Assembly: GCF_047495875.1 (NCBI RefSeq)
Contig: NC_092461.1
Coordinates: forward strand, 64,778,299 to 64,842,298
Reading direction: 5' to 3'
DNA: 64,000 bases
DNA from: Pithys albifrons albifrons
Taxonomy: Eukaryota > Chordata > Aves > Passeriformes > Thamnophilidae
Shown: positions 48,292 to 62,016 of the stretch, piece after piece
Layout: every line of letters begins with the position of its first letter
Numbering within the stretch: position 1 is the stretch's first letter
Position numbers and translations under genes: made by a program
The notes under the pieces: generated by a model
The model's database searches: none
The model's input: the letters and a program-made list of their open reading frames with translations, nothing else
Told to the model about the DNA's origin: nothing

Positions 48292-51200
48292 GGGTACAAC
48301 ACAGCAAAAGACGTCCTAGGCAAGGTGAACAAAATCATGCAATCTATGTTACAAAATTAAAACCTTATTTATTTGTCTCACATATGATTATTTTTCAGTT
48401 TGGAGCACAATTTTTTATGTAATTTTAAATGACCATAAAAAGATGAAATATTGTATTCCTTGTTTCTATCAGAGAGGTATGAAACTAGAATTTGAACAAG
48501 AAAAGGGAGAAGAATTACTTTTTTCTTCAAAAGTGTGAAACTGGAAAACATGAAATATGGATCTAAAGTCTCATCTATCTGGGAGAAGCTAATGAGAAAC
48601 TGCTAGACTATCTGTGACAACTGAGCATAAAGGTTCTTCTGGGGCTCTAGATTAGGTATGCAGAAGTCTCTGAGGGGTAGAGCTGACTTGTCACTGTGCA
48701 TACAGCTGATACAGAATGTGAGAGCTCATGCCAATTTGACATTCAAAGGCAAACAGAAGGATGTGGAAAAACCCCACATCTTTTGGCAAAAGGTTGACTA
48801 AGCAATGCCTTTGCTACTGATGAAAAATAGTGCAGGACAGGCTTCTGGCAGAGTGGCCAAACAACATGATACATTCCCTTCCATGTGTCTAAGTTCTTGT
48901 CCCCCTTGAAACAGGGGGTGGATGTATCCAATCCACCACCCAGGCATGAGCCATGGCAAGTGCTGTGCTCTGAGCCAAACTCAGAGAGTGCAGGCTGCTG
49001 CTGCTTGGCACAGACCAAAACTGCATTAGGCAGCATGCTGACACAGTGAGCGATCATGAGCTTGAGCCTTTGCCCTGAGACTGGCTTTATTTGTTAGTAT
49101 AGACAGTGCCTGAGAGAGCGTGATAGAGCTCTTAAGCATGTTCTCCTCCAGTGTTAATATTCTGCCCATTGATCTCACCTCTCATGTCTTCTTTGTCTCC
49201 TCGACTTTTAGTTAGTCTTTTAACCAAAATAAATTGTGCTGGGAATATTTTTTTTTGGCAATTATAATCCACATTATGGAAGTAGGGCATTGGGTTATAA
49301 GTACCAGCAGCTACTGCTCCATGCCTTGTTCAGTCTCCAAGGATTCAGTGAGCTTTCTGCCTGGGAGCCTCCAATTTTGCAGTTCAAGGTCTAAGGCTGC
49401 TTCTGTCTATATATATAAATAGATTGTATATGTGATCGATTGACTAAATGGTTGTTTGACTGACCAAGTGTGTCTGTTCACAGCAAGAGGAGATTTTGGT
49501 ACCCAGGGTGCTGCTTGCTTCTCTTTTTCACTTGGGCCGTTTCCCTGAAAATATGGGTTAAAGGCTGCAGAATTTTCCTAGCTAATCGACCAACAATATG
49601 CACTGAGAAACATCTTAGAACTCAGATATTCTGTATGCCCTGGTTATTTTGATATTATGAATGATTCTGTGTTGAGGTAATCATTCATTCTTTTGTTAAT
49701 ACTGATGAGTACTGCAAGTATTTTCCATGCATATGCTAAGTGATGTTCATGAAACAATGTCTTTTCCTTGAATGCAATGTGTAGAAGAGGTGCCTAAGTA
49801 CACTGCCAGGGTAAATTGCACACATTGAAGAGTAAAATTTTTTCAGCATTTGACATGCTTGTAGTGCGGGTTTTTTTTATTCCTTCCGAAAGTAGAGGAC
49901 TTCACATGTGATTTCCCTTCTGAACAGTTGTTCCTCATTATTTTATAATTTCGGTTCAGATATACCCAATTTGACTGCCCACTACATGCAATTGTGTAAT
50001 TCCATGGGATATTCTGGTTTTAGAGTTCTAAGTTGAAGGGTTGATCTATAAATCTAGCCAAGAAGCCTCCAGAAGGTCAGTGTGGAATAAATAGCAACAG
50101 TGTAATGTTCTCCCTTTGTTTCATTATTGGTAGGTGGCCTGATTTTGCACTTCAGTGAGACTAATTTGGCATTGACGTAATTCAGAAGCAGTTCACTTTT
50201 TATGGACTGATGATAAAGTCGGACTGATACCAATGTCAGGCTGACATCACAGATTTAAAGATCGACATAAGAGGCATAAGCCAAGAGTTATAGACTAGTT
50301 TTTGATTTGCCCATAATGTGATCCCACTCTGCCCTTGCTCTGAGTCAACTATAATCCATTGAACAGAATTAACTAGAAACTATATATTGTCTCGTGTCTC
50401 TGGCTTGGTAACTGGGGCTTAGTATTGTGTCATCTATAGTCACAAGTTTTGGCATCACCTTGGAGAGCAGAGGGCAAAAGATGTGCTTCTTTTTGTGCCT
50501 GCATCACACCGCTTCTGTGGCAGTGGGTTACTTCAGCAGGGAGTGGTTCTATGCAACTGGAAACCACAGTCACTAAAAATAGTCAGGAAGGTTAAAAAGG
50601 AGGAAAAATGGGCAAAAGCATTTAATGTGTGATAAAGTAAGTGATTTTATAACTGATTTTATTACTTAAAGTTCGAACATTATTTTCACTAGTCTTTTTC
50701 TGGTGTAAATGAAGATGAAAGAAGTTGGACAGGGGGAGACTTAAGTACTGCAGGATGCTTCAAGGATCACGTCTTTAAGGGTTATTAAACACAATTTGTT
50801 TTTGTCAGATTTCAATTTGTCTGTGTTTTAGCAAATCCTAGAAAGTCGAGCTCTGACATTTTGTATATCCCTATTAATTATTCATTCCTGTGAATCTGTA
50901 CTTGTTTGACCTTAAGAATTATTGCCTGTTTCCATTGAAGAAGATCCAGTAAGACTTGTCATACATCGTCCTTCATAAAAAAAAAAAATCAGAGTCTTTC
51001 TCCCTGGGTAAATGAGGAAATAAAACAAGCTGGGCTGGGTCAATGGTTTTAATACTGGTGGGAAACTCTTAACATGCTGCAGAAGCAGCATCTAAGGAAA
51101 CTGCTGAGATAGCTGGATCTGCAGTTCTAGGTTAAACTTAGGGTACAGGACCACACTTCATCAACCCTCTGTGGGATGAGCTGACCCTTGTACAGAGTGC

Positions 51201-52205
51201 CACCAGAGGACTCATGCATCACTTATGTCTGACAAAGCATCCTAAGTGGGACTTCGGTGGTGCCCGAGGGTAATGTGGACATTCTTCACAAGACCTAAGT
51301 TTTAACCACTATGGGAAAGGTTTATACATTCTTCCTCTTTGTCTACACTTCATTTTTATTGAGACAAACTTCCACCAAACTCAATGTGATATTGAGTGTG
51401 TTGCACAAACTCTGCTGTCTTAAGCAGTTTCAGGGCAGAGATGGCTGCAGATTTCCAGTTAAAACAAGATGTTACTGGCATGAAACATTTCATGGAAAAA
51501 TTTTGCTTTCAGTGATATCAGTGATTTTTGCTCAGACTGTTTGGAAGCTTGGACTTCCCAGTAAATGAATATTTGTGGCAGCCTTATGGGTCAGATTGTC
51601 ATTGAATTGACAAGTCCAGGACTTTCAGGTTTTGCATCATTAGGGCAGCTCAATCGCTTTCTTTTCTAGAGCTGTGAGGTAGAAAGCATAGCATTTAACA
51701 CTTCTATCTAGAACTCTTTTATTGTCCCTGCAGCAGGATTCTGGGATGCAATTTTCACATAAGACAAAGATTCTGGTGTTTTTGTCACTGGGCTGAGAGA
51801 AACCATGTTCTTCACAGCTTTGGCCTTCCTGTGATCCAATGGTGAACAATGCCTGCAAATATGTTAGTTCTTAATATTCTCTGGTTTGAGGTTGGATATT
51901 ACTTGGGTACCAAAGAACTCACAGGGATGTTAGGCTGATGAAAGAATCCTATTCCTTTATCTCAAAGAAAAATACCTTACTGAAACATGCATATATTTTT
52001 CTGAAATTAATTACTTTTATAATTTCCCCTCAGAGTATCTATGTTTACAGTTTTAATTTCAGATCAGGAATAAACCCCTCAATTCAATCATAGAGATTTT
52101 TCTCATAGAGGAGCTTGTGATGGTTTTTAGGATGACAGCACTGAGGTTCATCAACACTTGTCTCCCTCTCCCTGAATGGCCAATAAGCCATTCAAGCTGA
52201 GCTCT
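48292..52205. other. intergenic sequence without recognised features
   Basis: About 3.9 kb of AT-rich sequence between two solo LTRs of one family. It does not contain retroviral gag/pol coding sequence, so the LTRs do not bound a provirus. Confidence 0.6.
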
Positions 52206-52867
52206 TGTCTTGGTTTGAGGGGAAAAAACCAAAATGTTTACCCACAAGCGTGGGAGGGGGCCTTCTCCACAATAATCACACCACTCTTTATCAAATTTAA
52301 GAAGAGGAACTTTTAATACAAGAAGGGTAACTGTTCTTAACTGAGATATATATATATATATATGTAAAGAGACTAGTGCAAACTGCTTCCCCAACACCAC
52401 AAGAGAGAGAAAAAAAACCAACAACAACAAAACCCAGCAGGTTTTTCTCTGGGAGGAAAGTTATACTTAAGCAGTGTCAGTGTCACAGCCCGGCTGGCTG
52501 CAGAGTGAGTTTCCAGTCCCTCTCCATCGAGACAGACGAGTGGTGAGCTCTCAGATGAACTCTGTCTCTTCCCCCTGTGTTCCTTGTCCAAGAAGCAGAA
52601 ACACGAGCAGCCAGAAGCAGTCCAGGGCAGGCAGCAGCAGCAGCAAGACAGCCAGAAGCAGTCCCGAGGCAGGCAGCAGCAGCATGACTGCTCCTCCTCA
52701 ATCCCGCACACACACACAACTCCCAGCCCTGTGTAGTCCCCAAGAACCAAAGAGACAAACCTGCCCCCACCCAAGTGATCAGCAGTTAACTACCTTTTTT
52801 GTTAACTATGGGCATGGGCAGTTAGTAGCAGGGGAGAGAATTTACATAATAATTCCAAACTACAACA
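52206..52867 (-). mobile_element. second solo LTR of the same family with 5-bp target duplication
   Basis: Same ends as the copy at 47.5 kb (TGTCTTGG... to ...TACAACA), flanked by GCTCT at 52201-52205 and GCTCT at 52868-52872. It shares the TATA run (52346-52362) and ATTAAA (TTTAAT at 52312-52317). It differs internally: it is shorter (662 versus 779 bp) and carries a partial tandem duplication of a CCAGAAGCAGTCC-containing unit around 52610-52685. Confidence 0.9.
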
Positions 52868-53484
52868 GCTCTGCACTGCAAATATGAATGATTCCAACTT
52901 TGCCAAAAGAAATGGAGATCAAGGCCAATTAGTGAGCTCAGGAGGTGTCAAGTCCCAACCATGAGGCCTAATCACATATTTCTTCCTCTGTGAACTGTGA
53001 TTCCTGTCTGAGACAACAATTTTAGTGTTAGTTAATTCAAAACCTATAAAGGTGAAAACTGTATATTTCTCTTAGGATCAAAGACCTCAGTTGCTGATAT
53101 TGCAATACTTGCTGAAGAACAAATATCTACCATCATAGCTAGCTTATTTTTTTTGGCCTATCATGGAAATAGGAACTGAACTAGAGCATGGACTTGTTTG
53201 TTGTCTTTTCTAAAACTGGATTAAGATGTGAAGGGAAAGCTGTGTTCCTGCTGTTGTCAGATTGCACTTTGGATTTATTTATAATTTCTCAATTTGTAAA
53301 GTGTATGTGTTTGGAGAGACATTATAAACTTCTCTACATAAGCAGAGAGCAGTACAGTTGAAGAGGTTGTAATTCAGGAAAAGCATCAAGACAGACCCTG
53401 GACTAAAAGGACTGAGAGGCAGAAAATAGATTTTGTTATCATATTAGTTGTCAACAGGGAATCTTGCACAGCTTGAAATTAAGA
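52868..53484. other. intergenic sequence without recognised features
   Basis: No supported gene or RNA. The 5' edge of the following CR1 copy may extend into the end of this stretch. Confidence 0.5.
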
Positions 53485-54675
53485 ATGAACATGTTGACTT
53501 CTATTAGGCCTTTGACATGGTCCTATTCAACACACTCATCAATGAATTTGAGAGAAATGGGCTTGGTGGATGGACCATTTGATGAGTAAGGAATTGGTCT
53601 GATGGCCGTGCCCAGAGAGCTACAGTCAATAGCTCAGTGTCCAGTGGAGATCGGTTGCGGTGCTCTTCTTCAGGACTCCAGATTGGGATCAGAACTGTTC
53701 AACAGCTTTATTAATGAAAGACAAGGGAATAGAGTGCACCCTCCACAAGTTTGTTGGTACAACCATGCTGAGTGCTGAAGGTGATGTCTTTGAGGAGAGA
53801 GATTCCATATGGAGAGAGACCTTGATAGGCTGGAGGAGTGGGCCCTTGTAAAGTTCGTGAAGTTCAACAAGGCCAAGTGTAAGGTCCTGGACCTGCGTTG
53901 GGGCAATCCATGATATCAAAACAGGCTGAAGGATGAATGGTTTGAGAGCAGCCCTATGCAGAAGGACTTGGAGATCCTGGCAAGTGAAAAACTAGACATG
54001 AGCCAGAGAAGTGCACTTGCAGCCCAGAAAGTAAATCATATCCTGAGATTACATCAAAAGAAGCACAGCCTCCCAGTCAAAGGAGAGGATTCTGCCTCTC
54101 TACTCTGCTCTGGTGAGACCTCTCCTGCAGTGCTGCATTCAGGTCTAGGGTCCTCAGCGCAGGAGGAGGAGCATGGGCTGGTTGGAGCAGGTCCAGAGAA
54201 GGGCGACAGGAATGATCAGATGGTTGGAGCAGCTCTTCTGTGAAGTCAGGCTGAGAGTGTTGAGGTTGTTCATCCTGGAAAGGAGAAGGCTCTGGGGAGA
54301 CTTTATTGCAGCCTTTCAGTACTTAATGGGGGCCTATAAGATAGAGGTAAAGAGGTGTTTTACCAAAACCTGTAGTGACAGAATAAGAGTTAACAATTTT
54401 AAAATGAGAAAGAGTAGACTTAGACTCAAAATAAGGATTTCTTTTGGATTTCTTTCTTTATTTTTTTTTTTTTTTTTTTTGGATGAGGGTGCTGAGGCAC
54501 TAGAACAGGTTGTCCAGGGCAGCTGTGGATGTCCCATTACTAGAACTCTTCAAGTTCAGGTTGGGCGGGGCTTTGAGCAATCTTATCTAGCAATATATGT
54601 CCTCATCCCTAGCAATGGCTTTGAACTAGATGATCTTTAAAGGTCCCTTCTGATTCTATTTAATGTTCTGTAATG
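53485..54675 (+). mobile_element. CR1 LINE fragment (RT to 3' end), decayed
   Basis: It covers the RT thumb region (GGCCTTTGACATGGTCC near 53506), an AAGTTCAACAAGGCCAAGTG block near 53862 and a GTGCTGCATTCAGG block near 54130. It ends in the CR1 tail TAGATGATCTTTAAAGGTCCC (near 54627). Several frameshifts and a T20 run (54461-54480) break the ORF. It is the same orientation and subfamily type as the copy at 29.2 kb. Confidence 0.8.
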
Positions 54676-55929
54676 ATAAAATGTGAAACTTCAGTGACTC
54701 AGAAAACAGAATTCCCATTTAAACAAGTGATTGTGGAGATTCAGAATTTTTTTCATCTGGGAAAAGTATTTACATTATCCTGACTGGGCGTTAATGAAGA
54801 CAGTGGATGTGGGCTTGAAGGCTGCAGAGCATGATCTAAAGGTCCTCTCCTACACCCAGATGTTTAAGAATGAGGTCCCGGAAAACTGGTAAAACATCCT
54901 ACTTGAATAGGACTATTATAGTCATTCTCACAGCAGCTGCTAGGGGTCCATTTCATGGCATATTCCTTCCTATGCTCTGGAAGAAAATGACAGTTTTTAT
55001 GCCAAAACAGCCTGAAATTTTAAGATTTCAGCATCTAAGATGCTGATTCATTTCCCCCCCTCCTTTTCTTGGTTTTATTTACTGTAAATCTTTCTTTGCT
55101 TTTTTCCCCATGACTTCTCTCCAGCCAAACTGCACCTGTTAAATCATTCTTTGGCTCTCACCCTGAGTATTTTTCTTAGTCCCTGACTAATTTGTCTTCT
55201 TAATGTAAGTCACTCATTGTTCTTTTAATACATTCTGATTAACTCCTCATTCCTTCTCTCAGCCTTTGTATCTCCTTAAGAGTCACCATTCCGCAAAGGA
55301 AAACACCAGATGCATTGGTCCCTCTTGTGGCTGCCCTATGTCAGAAAGGTATATATTTTTATAAAGTTCAGAATGAGAAAAACAACTTCATCCTGAGACT
55401 TGGCTGCTGCCTAGATCGATGATAAACATGTGATCACAGACTGCCTAAGGTACTGCCAAGGAGTAACTAGCTGACTTTGTTTACTCTGCAGCAAAAATCC
55501 CCCACCAAAACCAAACCCAAACCCCACATGCCCAGGGAACCAGCTCTCCAAGGCAGAAGAGGGTAGGTGATAATACTTTGTGAGCAAGTCTGAAACTCCT
55601 TTCTGACTGAATGGAAGACTCGGAAGTCCTTCTGAGTTGAAAGATGTGGGGAAGAGGAAAGATTGAAACAAGTTAGTCTCCAAAGGAGGGGGAGAAGTGA
55701 AGGAAACAAGGTCCTCAGGATCCATGGGAGAGTGGAAGGTGGATCATCCATCTGAAGATTGTGAACATGTTGCACCTTATCATTTGTACCACAGAAGTCA
55801 CTTTTGGAGCTTAAATAAACACAGAGATACACGTGGCTTTCATTTAATTGCCTATTTATCAGCTTCTGTAAACTACATACTGTGAGAGGCTGAGCAAATA
55901 TTTGGGACTTGGTGCTAATGCTCTGGCTT
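54676..55929. other. intergenic sequence without recognised features
   Basis: Open frames up to 121 codons on the minus strand lack recognisable domains. No gene is supported. Confidence 0.5.
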
Positions 55930-56674
55930 TGTCCTAGTTAGAGCAGCTGGGACCAGCTTGTTACTGTGTGGATGTAACCAAAACTGTGTATTCTACACCA
56001 TCTGCTATTTCTAACAAACCATTAATAACGGATCATTTGCAGCAGCTGTCCAGGGTATACCTGACTCCACAGGCTACAAGCTGGGTATTAGAGAACCCTG
56101 TGAGATAAGCTTTCCACACCAATGACTCAAGTGTGATAACTCCCCTCTGGGGAGGCATTAGCACCTTAACACCCATCCTGAGGGGTCATGTCTGCTAATG
56201 GGTCATCAAGGAGTCCAAAAATATCCCATGACTCACAGAGTCAATCACCCATTACCAAATTCCTCGCTCTGGGGGAGGTACTGGACATTCTCACCTGAAT
56301 CTGAGCATATATAATCCTGGGATGTGGAGACCTCTGGTACCACTCATTGGGTCCAGAGAAGGACCAAAACCTCAACAGAACTGTGATCACAACTGTTGAC
56401 CAGACTGTGACCATCATCCTCACCAACAGGTTTTGCTTTCCTTTTAGTTTGGACTCAGGGGAACCATGGGCAATCTCAGCATAGGGGCTAATGGACATCA
56501 TTCTGTTTGTGCCCCAGAGTGCTGGGTTATAGTTCTGGTTTTTGTGGGTTAAAATCAATTCTTCTTTGTATCATTGCATTTATTGTAATATTTTTATTAA
56601 ATTGTAACTCTGACTTATAATCTCTTTTTGAGTTGGGTTCATTTCTCCTGCTGGTTTACCTTTCAACCAGCACA
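55930..56674 (+). mobile_element. LTR-like segment (endogenous retroviral)
   Basis: A TATATAA at 56308-56314 is followed by an R-like region, ATTAAA at 56596-56601 and a U5-like tail ending CAACCAGCACA at 56674. This LTR architecture is clear on the + strand. The 5' end (TGTCCTAG at 55930) is tentative and no target duplication was matched. Confidence 0.5.
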
Positions 56675-59600
56675 CTCTTTGTCCAGCTTCAACCAACCAG
56701 TGGATTGAGGCTTCTGCACTGTGAATACAACAATCTGCTTTGCCTGTTGAAATGAAGGATAGACAGTTTTCCCCTGTCATAATACATTTGCCAAACATTC
56801 TTGTATACAAATTTTCACCTTCTTAGTAGTAAATGATGATAATATTAGTATATTCTACTCTGTCTGATTAAATTTACACCTCCCTATTTGATATTAAAAT
56901 CTTCATGAAAGAGCACAAGGCAACAAAGTATTCCTTACATATGTTAGTATCCATGTGAATATGTAATGGGCACTTATATATTTTCAGTTCAAGACAGGAG
57001 GCAGTGTGACACCTGTGCATCCAGTAAAAGGCATTAAAGAGTAGACCAGATCCTGGAGATGTCAGGACACATGCTGCTCATAGACAGACTATTTTCCAGT
57101 AAATGCCTCCTTACAGCTGGTAAGAGGGTTGCTCTGCAAAAACGCAGCTGGGGCTTCAGGTGCTAAGGCTGATTCTGACTCTCATTGTGCTAAAGAGAAT
57201 TTGCAGAGATTTCCAGACAGAAGGGTAGAGAGGTATGACATAAAGCCTGTATATTGAGAACTAGGAGACTTGGCTACTATGGATACCTCCATGCTGATAA
57301 ATAAAGCACAGCTCATTTAGGGGGTTTTGGTGCAGCTGAAGGGCCACGAGGGATGAAAGCTGGATTTCTGTGAGGCACTCTGGGAGGATGTTCTCAGTGG
57401 CCTTTAAATGGGCTTTTGAATTGAATGGAAAGAAGTCACAACTTCTGTTTGGGAAAAGATCCCTGTTACTGAAGACAGCTATGAGGTGAGAACAGATTTT
57501 CTGTGACCACAGCTGGTGAGCAGAGAGGAGGATGTTAGGAAATACTCTGATCCTAGAGGCAGGGCTGTGAGTTGTGGAGAGGGCTGGAAGTAAACCCAGG
57601 GCTTTCTGATAGAGAAAAAAAAATGAATCTGTGGGTTTGCATTTGAGTGTGAGGCTGTGAGGGGTCAAAATTTTAACAAGCTAGACTGATTAGATTCTGA
57701 ACCTAAGAGGCAGCAGGTCTAATTTTTATTTTTAACTTGCTGTGCAATTAGTGCCAGCTCATCTAATTTCTCAGGACATCAGTTTTTCCATCTGTGAAAT
57801 GTGTATGGTATGACCACCATCAATAAATTGTACAATGCAAGTACAATGTGGTATCTACTCCCAATGCCTTATGGACAGATTTTTATTTAGATACTCCACC
57901 ACCTTTGAAATTACATTGAATAGGTTATTTGAAAGCTTTGTCATAAATCGAAATATTGCTGACACATTAAGAAGAATGAGGTGATCAGACAATGAACTGC
58001 ATTAACAAAAGAAGCATGTTTAAATCTGGTATAAATGAGTTTGAACTGCAGTGATATGAAGGTATTTTTGTTTAGGCATTTTGCCAAATATGAGGCATTC
58101 ACACTTTTATCCTATTTATGGATTTTCTTAGAATATAAACAACATATATATTATTGTTACAACTTTGCAGAAGCAAGTGACTCAAATACAATTTGACTAT
58201 TGTTGATGAACTGTGGTGATAAGATTTGTTGTAGAGGAAGTAATTTTGTGAACGTAAAATCAAATAAAAAAGAGAGATGTAAGAGGCATTCATTGCAGTA
58301 TACACTTTTTACTTTCTCGCGCACTGGTTAGAGGATACTCTTTGCATCAGCAATGGATGCCACCACCCAGAATTTCCCACAGTCTTCTATCAACTTCATA
58401 ATTTCAGAAGTTGAGTATGTGTTTGTAACAGAGAATAAAAGAAGATTCAAAGAAGAAGCACAGCTTAGCATTCCACGTAAACCATTTGTGAGTTTTGTGT
58501 GAAAAAAAAAAAGCTACGGGATTGCTCCTAAAAGAGAGCTGAATTGCATCTTCAGTTTCAGTGTTGTAATATAAACTGTGCATTTTAATGTGTATATCAT
58601 GCTTGCAGCAGTACAATAATACAGAAGCAGAGCAATTACATCAGTAGAATGAACAAATTTCTAATGGTATTTGTGTTATATGGATATATGGCTGTTGGCC
58701 TGTATGCTGATACTTTCATTGCTGCCATATACATGCAATCTACTTATGGTTAAGGTTGCCAGGCAAGTAATTACCAGAATGGAGTGCTAAGCAAGCAGTC
58801 CTGGTGTCAAAGAATCTGACCTTGTGAAGATAATGAGACAAGGAGAATTCAGAACAGATGAAAGCCAAGAGCACCTACTTTATCTACTGACAGCCAGAGA
58901 ACACCTTCATGCTCAATCAGTTCCTGCTAATGAGACAAGATGGGCCAAGATGGTAAAACAGCAGTAACGGGCAAACTTTTTTTTCAGCTTAATGATCTAT
59001 AACTTAGTCAGATAAAATTGTCTTTTAAACCAGACAGTGGCGTAACTATGAACAGAGAAATACAAAGAATGTATTTAACACATTTTGGGTTTGTTTACAC
59101 TATAATGGGGAATGATTAATGGGTGGGGAAATACGCCCTGTAGTGTGGCTGGGGAAAGCTTAATCCATTTAACTTATCAAAGGGAAGGCAAAAGGGCAAT
59201 GTGATCACTCTCTGAGAGTCCACATCAAGAGGGAAGTGTGGTAATGGAGGTTTTTTTAGGTTAACTGGCAAACAGACACAGCATATACTTTCTAGAAGAT
59301 GAAAACAGAGAAATTCAGGTGAGAAATGGTGAGCTTTTATCCATGATGGTAATTTCTTATTCAGAATTGTGAAGGACTCCTTTTTCCTCTATTTAAAAAT
59401 TTCATGTAATTTATTTAAAATTAATATTGAAGGATTTTTTTTAAGATATATATGCTTTTTCATGTAAACACCTGGTGGTCCAAGGGTGACTCTAAAGGGA
59501 TCTTAGAGAGGCAACTGAGAAGTGCAAGTTGATTGTCAGTGGATATACAGCATCTTCAAATCTATGGGAAAGTTTAAAGGTATGTAAATTGCAAAAGGTT

Positions 59601-59992
59601 GAAAACTAATTGACTAGCTAAATTGACTCTTGGATTTGTATCAAGAATTAATGTAGGGGAATGTTCAAGTCTCTCTTACACAGAATACCAGACTAAAAAA
59701 TCACTCTGGTCTATTCTAATTTTGCAGTCTATAAATAGGACTAATATTGTGGAGCCAGACCAAGATTAGGAAATTCTGGCATATGCTGTAGATTACCTCT
59801 TCCAATGCATGTTAACTAGGCAGCCTTATGAGGTCCTTGCGGGTAGCTCACTGAATTGCTATATTATCTTCTTGCATTCTCTTTTTCCTTCCATTTTAAA
59901 GCCGCACAGGAATTACAAAATGTTCCCGAAGCTTATGAAAAACTGTAGCCTCATTATTTCCCTTCTCTGTTGAAAACCTCTGCATTTTTTGA
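56675..59992. other. AT-rich intergenic sequence without recognised features
   Basis: 3.3 kb without a supported gene, RNA or namable element. Confidence 0.5.
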
Positions 59993-60190
59993 TAGAATCA
60001 TATAATCATTCAAGTTTGGGAGGACCTCTAAGACAACTGAGTCCAACCACTAACCTAACGCTTCCAGGTCCACCACTAAACCATGTCCCTATGCACCATA
60101 TTTACACATTTTTTTTAATAATTCCAGGGGCAGTGATTCCCTTCTCTGGGCAGCCTGTTCCACAAGGCTACTTTCTCTAAAGCCTATTCT
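59993..60190 (-). mobile_element. short CR1 3' fragment
   Basis: The + strand is the reverse complement of a CR1 end (AGAATCATATAATCATTCAAG, then GGAGGACCTCTAAGA), followed by the CCACTAACCTAACGCTTCC and GGGCAGCCTGTTCCA stretches. About 200 bp of the 3' end remain. Confidence 0.85.
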
Positions 60191-61407
60191 CTAAAGGCCA
60201 TGGCTTGGTGAGAAGATGGGAGGAGGATGAGGGGATGGACACTTGAAAATTTTTGCATGTAGTCTTGAACTTAGTTGGAACTCCAGACAAACCTATAATT
60301 AAGAAAGGTCTTTGGCAAGTTGATGGCAGAGAAGAAATATAAACTCAATACCTGAGTCAGTGTTTGAAATCCTTTTCCTCTCCTGTTTATAGCAAAGAAT
60401 TCAAACCACCAGCTTGAAGAAAATCACTTGAAAAGCACAGATAAGAGTTTCTGAGAGGCATTTTCCTGGCCCAGTCTTCTGGGAGCAAAGGGAAGGGCTC
60501 CAGTGGGGAGGGGTCTGAGGGGTTACAGAGCCTCAGTTTTCCCAACCCCATTTCACTTCAGAGCTGTATTCCTTCCAAATACAAAGGCTTTTCAGTGAGC
60601 AATGCTCAAGTTCAGACCCTTCTCTTCAGATGGAAGAAAGGACAAGTTCGTGTCTCTGGAAGCTGCTGGACACAAGTTCAGCTCTTATGGTCCAAGGAGA
60701 GAACTGAAGCATAAATCCAGAGGCCAAGGTCAGGAAGAAAAGGAGCAGTGGCTCCAGGGAATATTTGAAATCAATTTCTCTGGTCAGCCCAGAATTTCAC
60801 CCAGCAGTTTCTTTGCTGATCCATGTTGAAGTTGATTGGCCTTTTTAAAAAAAATCAGAACAAAACCTATTCTTGATTTAGTGTCTGAAAGCAACTAGGT
60901 CACTCTGGGGACTTGTCTTGTTCTTAACTGAGGCAAAATACTAATGGTAGTTCCCAAATGCAAGTCACTCCTGAAACTCGAATGAGCTGTCATCCCTGCT
61001 GCAATGTTTTCTTCCTTTTCTTATCCTCTCTAATAAGCAGTGCAATATGTTGCAAAGTGGATACTCCATCCACATACTGAACTGTGCTGATTAATTTATA
61101 GACCTGTCAGATCTTGCATGTTGCCACCAAGATACTTGTTCCTAGCTCCTGTTTAATTTTCTACAGTCTTGCCCTATCCCTCAGTGTTTTGTGGTGGTGC
61201 CTGGTGGCCCTGCTCTTGCTGTGGCTTGAAGCACCTTTTGCCCTGGCTTCCTGGGACTGTGGGGTAGTAGCCCCATGGGACTTGGTGTACAGGGTCACTG
61301 AGTAGGAGGACAACTGTAGGGAGTCTTGGTGCTATAATTGTAGCTTAGATCTATTCAATAAACTGTATGCTAATGCTATTTATTTATTTAATTATTTAGT
61401 TAGTTAC
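60191..61407. other. intergenic sequence without recognised features
   Basis: No gene or RNA supported. AT-rich near 61330-61400, with short ATTT and TTAG repeats at the target of the next LTR. Confidence 0.5.
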
Positions 61408-62016
61408 TGTGTTAGATTGAGCTGGCAAAATGCCAACTGCCCAACACAGAGAGAAAGGGTCCTCACCTCCAACCGAGGGAAAAGGAGGGAGAGAAAAAAC
61501 CCACCCAAAACCTGAAGTAGGAAGTTTCTTATGTTATACAAAAGAAAGATAATTAAAATCAGAATATGATATAATACATATATATACAAATGTGAGAAAA
61601 GATAACCAGACTAAAAACAACAACTACCGAGTCACCCAACCAAATAATACAGATTCCAACCACCCAAACCCCACAAAACCTCCCAAAACCTCTTCCAGAG
61701 AAATCTCCCAACAGGAGAGGAGAAAATTAACAAGAAAATGTTCACCTTCCTAGATAACAAAAGCGGGGATGGTGGCAAGGCCTAATCTTGGCAGGGGCAG
61801 GGCAGTGCGTCTTCACCGATCTGAGGCACAACCCAAAAGAGACAGAAGCTCCTCCTTTCTCTCTTTTTATACTTCTTGACACTTCTTGATGATGTCAGAT
61901 GATATGAAATACCTCTTTGGTTGCTTAAGTCAGGTGATGCTTGTCCCTTCTGGTCTATGTCACATCCTTTGGGCTTGCTAAATTTAGGCCTGAGGACTAA
62001 AGCCAAAACTACCACA
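61408..62016 (-). mobile_element. solo LTR of a second ERVL-like family
   Basis: The + strand runs TGTGTTAGATTGAGC... to ...AAACTACCACA. Read on the minus strand it begins TGTGGTAGTTTTGGC and carries TATAAAAA (TTTTTATA at 61864-61871 on +), giving the orientation. Flanks are GTTAC (61403-61407) and GTTAG (62017-62021), a 5-bp duplication with one mismatch inside a TTAG-repeat context. No internal coding region is present. Confidence 0.75.

Noticed and set aside
47871..48422. 183-codon frame
   Set aside because: It lies within a solo LTR and runs past its end into CR1 and flanking sequence. It has no coding homology I can see.
47492..52867. Provirus bounded by two LTRs
   Set aside because: Each LTR has its own distinct 5-bp target duplication and the sequence between them has no retroviral coding or primer-binding features.
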